Below are positions 6,226 to 6,234 of a DNA stretch of 6,234 nucleotides, piece after piece. The translations under genes and the position numbers were made by a program. The notes under the pieces were generated by a model that was not told where the DNA came from, made no database searches, and saw only the letters and a list, made by a program, of their open reading frames with translations. This DNA comes from Candidatus Gastranaerophilales bacterium HUM_12 (GTDB lineage Bacteria; Cyanobacteriota; Vampirovibrionia; Gastranaerophilales; Gastranaerophilaceae): NCBI GenBank assembly GCA_002102825.1, contig DABJ01000026.1, positions 1 to 6,234 of the forward strand, read 5' to 3'. Every line of letters begins with the position of its first letter. Within the stretch, counting starts at the first letter, position 1.

Positions 6226-6234
6226 GTGCTACGC

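Noticed and set aside
6175..6234. Possible 3' end of a converging minus-strand gene (reads ...KPKRKSELRKLL then stop)
   Set aside because: The same frame has a TAG stop at 6229-6231, so at most 17 codons without a start would remain.

Overview
The window is AT-rich DNA with all genes on the + strand, tightly packed in the first 5.3 kb. It carries a five-gene signalling cluster followed by a separate housekeeping gene, dapB. The very low GC content, the GAF domain with a cyanobacterial-type NKFDE signature, the NarL/LuxR-type regulators, the long pentapeptide-repeat protein and the C-rich intergenic repeats would all fit an uncultured gut-type relative of cyanobacteria (Vampirovibrionia/Melainabacteria, Gastranaerophilales). 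This placement is an inference from style. No rRNA or marker gene is present to prove it, and other low-GC bacterial lineages remain possible.

Layout: 1-120 is a non-coding C-rich stretch with a hairpin and degenerate repeat units. A strong sigma70-like promoter (133-161) then drives (1) a soluble HD-GYP protein with helical-repeat N-terminus and GAF domain (181-1920); (2) an exported TPR protein (1920-3464); (3) a NarL-type response regulator (3461-4114); (4) a second response regulator joining an OmpR-like receiver to a LuxR-type HTH (4142-4774); and (5) a very acidic pentapeptide-repeat protein (4797-5327). The first three genes overlap (TAATG, then ATGA), and the later gaps are only 22-27 bases. 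A clear intrinsic terminator (5357-5389) closes the unit. dapB (5434-6183) follows with its own ribosome binding site, and the last 51 bases hold only a small inverted repeat.

How the genes may work together: the GAF domain of gene 1 could sense a small ligand, possibly a cyclic nucleotide, and gate c-di-GMP hydrolysis by its HD-GYP domain. The exported TPR protein would act outside the cytoplasm, and the two DNA-binding response regulators would change transcription. No histidine kinase and no GGDEF cyclase are encoded here, so phosphate and c-di-GMP must come from elsewhere. The set looks like a co-regulated signalling module whose output is unknown. The most notable details are the GYP-to-GYY change in the HD-GYP motif, the intact NKFDE motif, the pairing of two dissimilar response regulators without a kinase, and a regular 20-unit pentapeptide helix with alternating Leu/Phe core residues.
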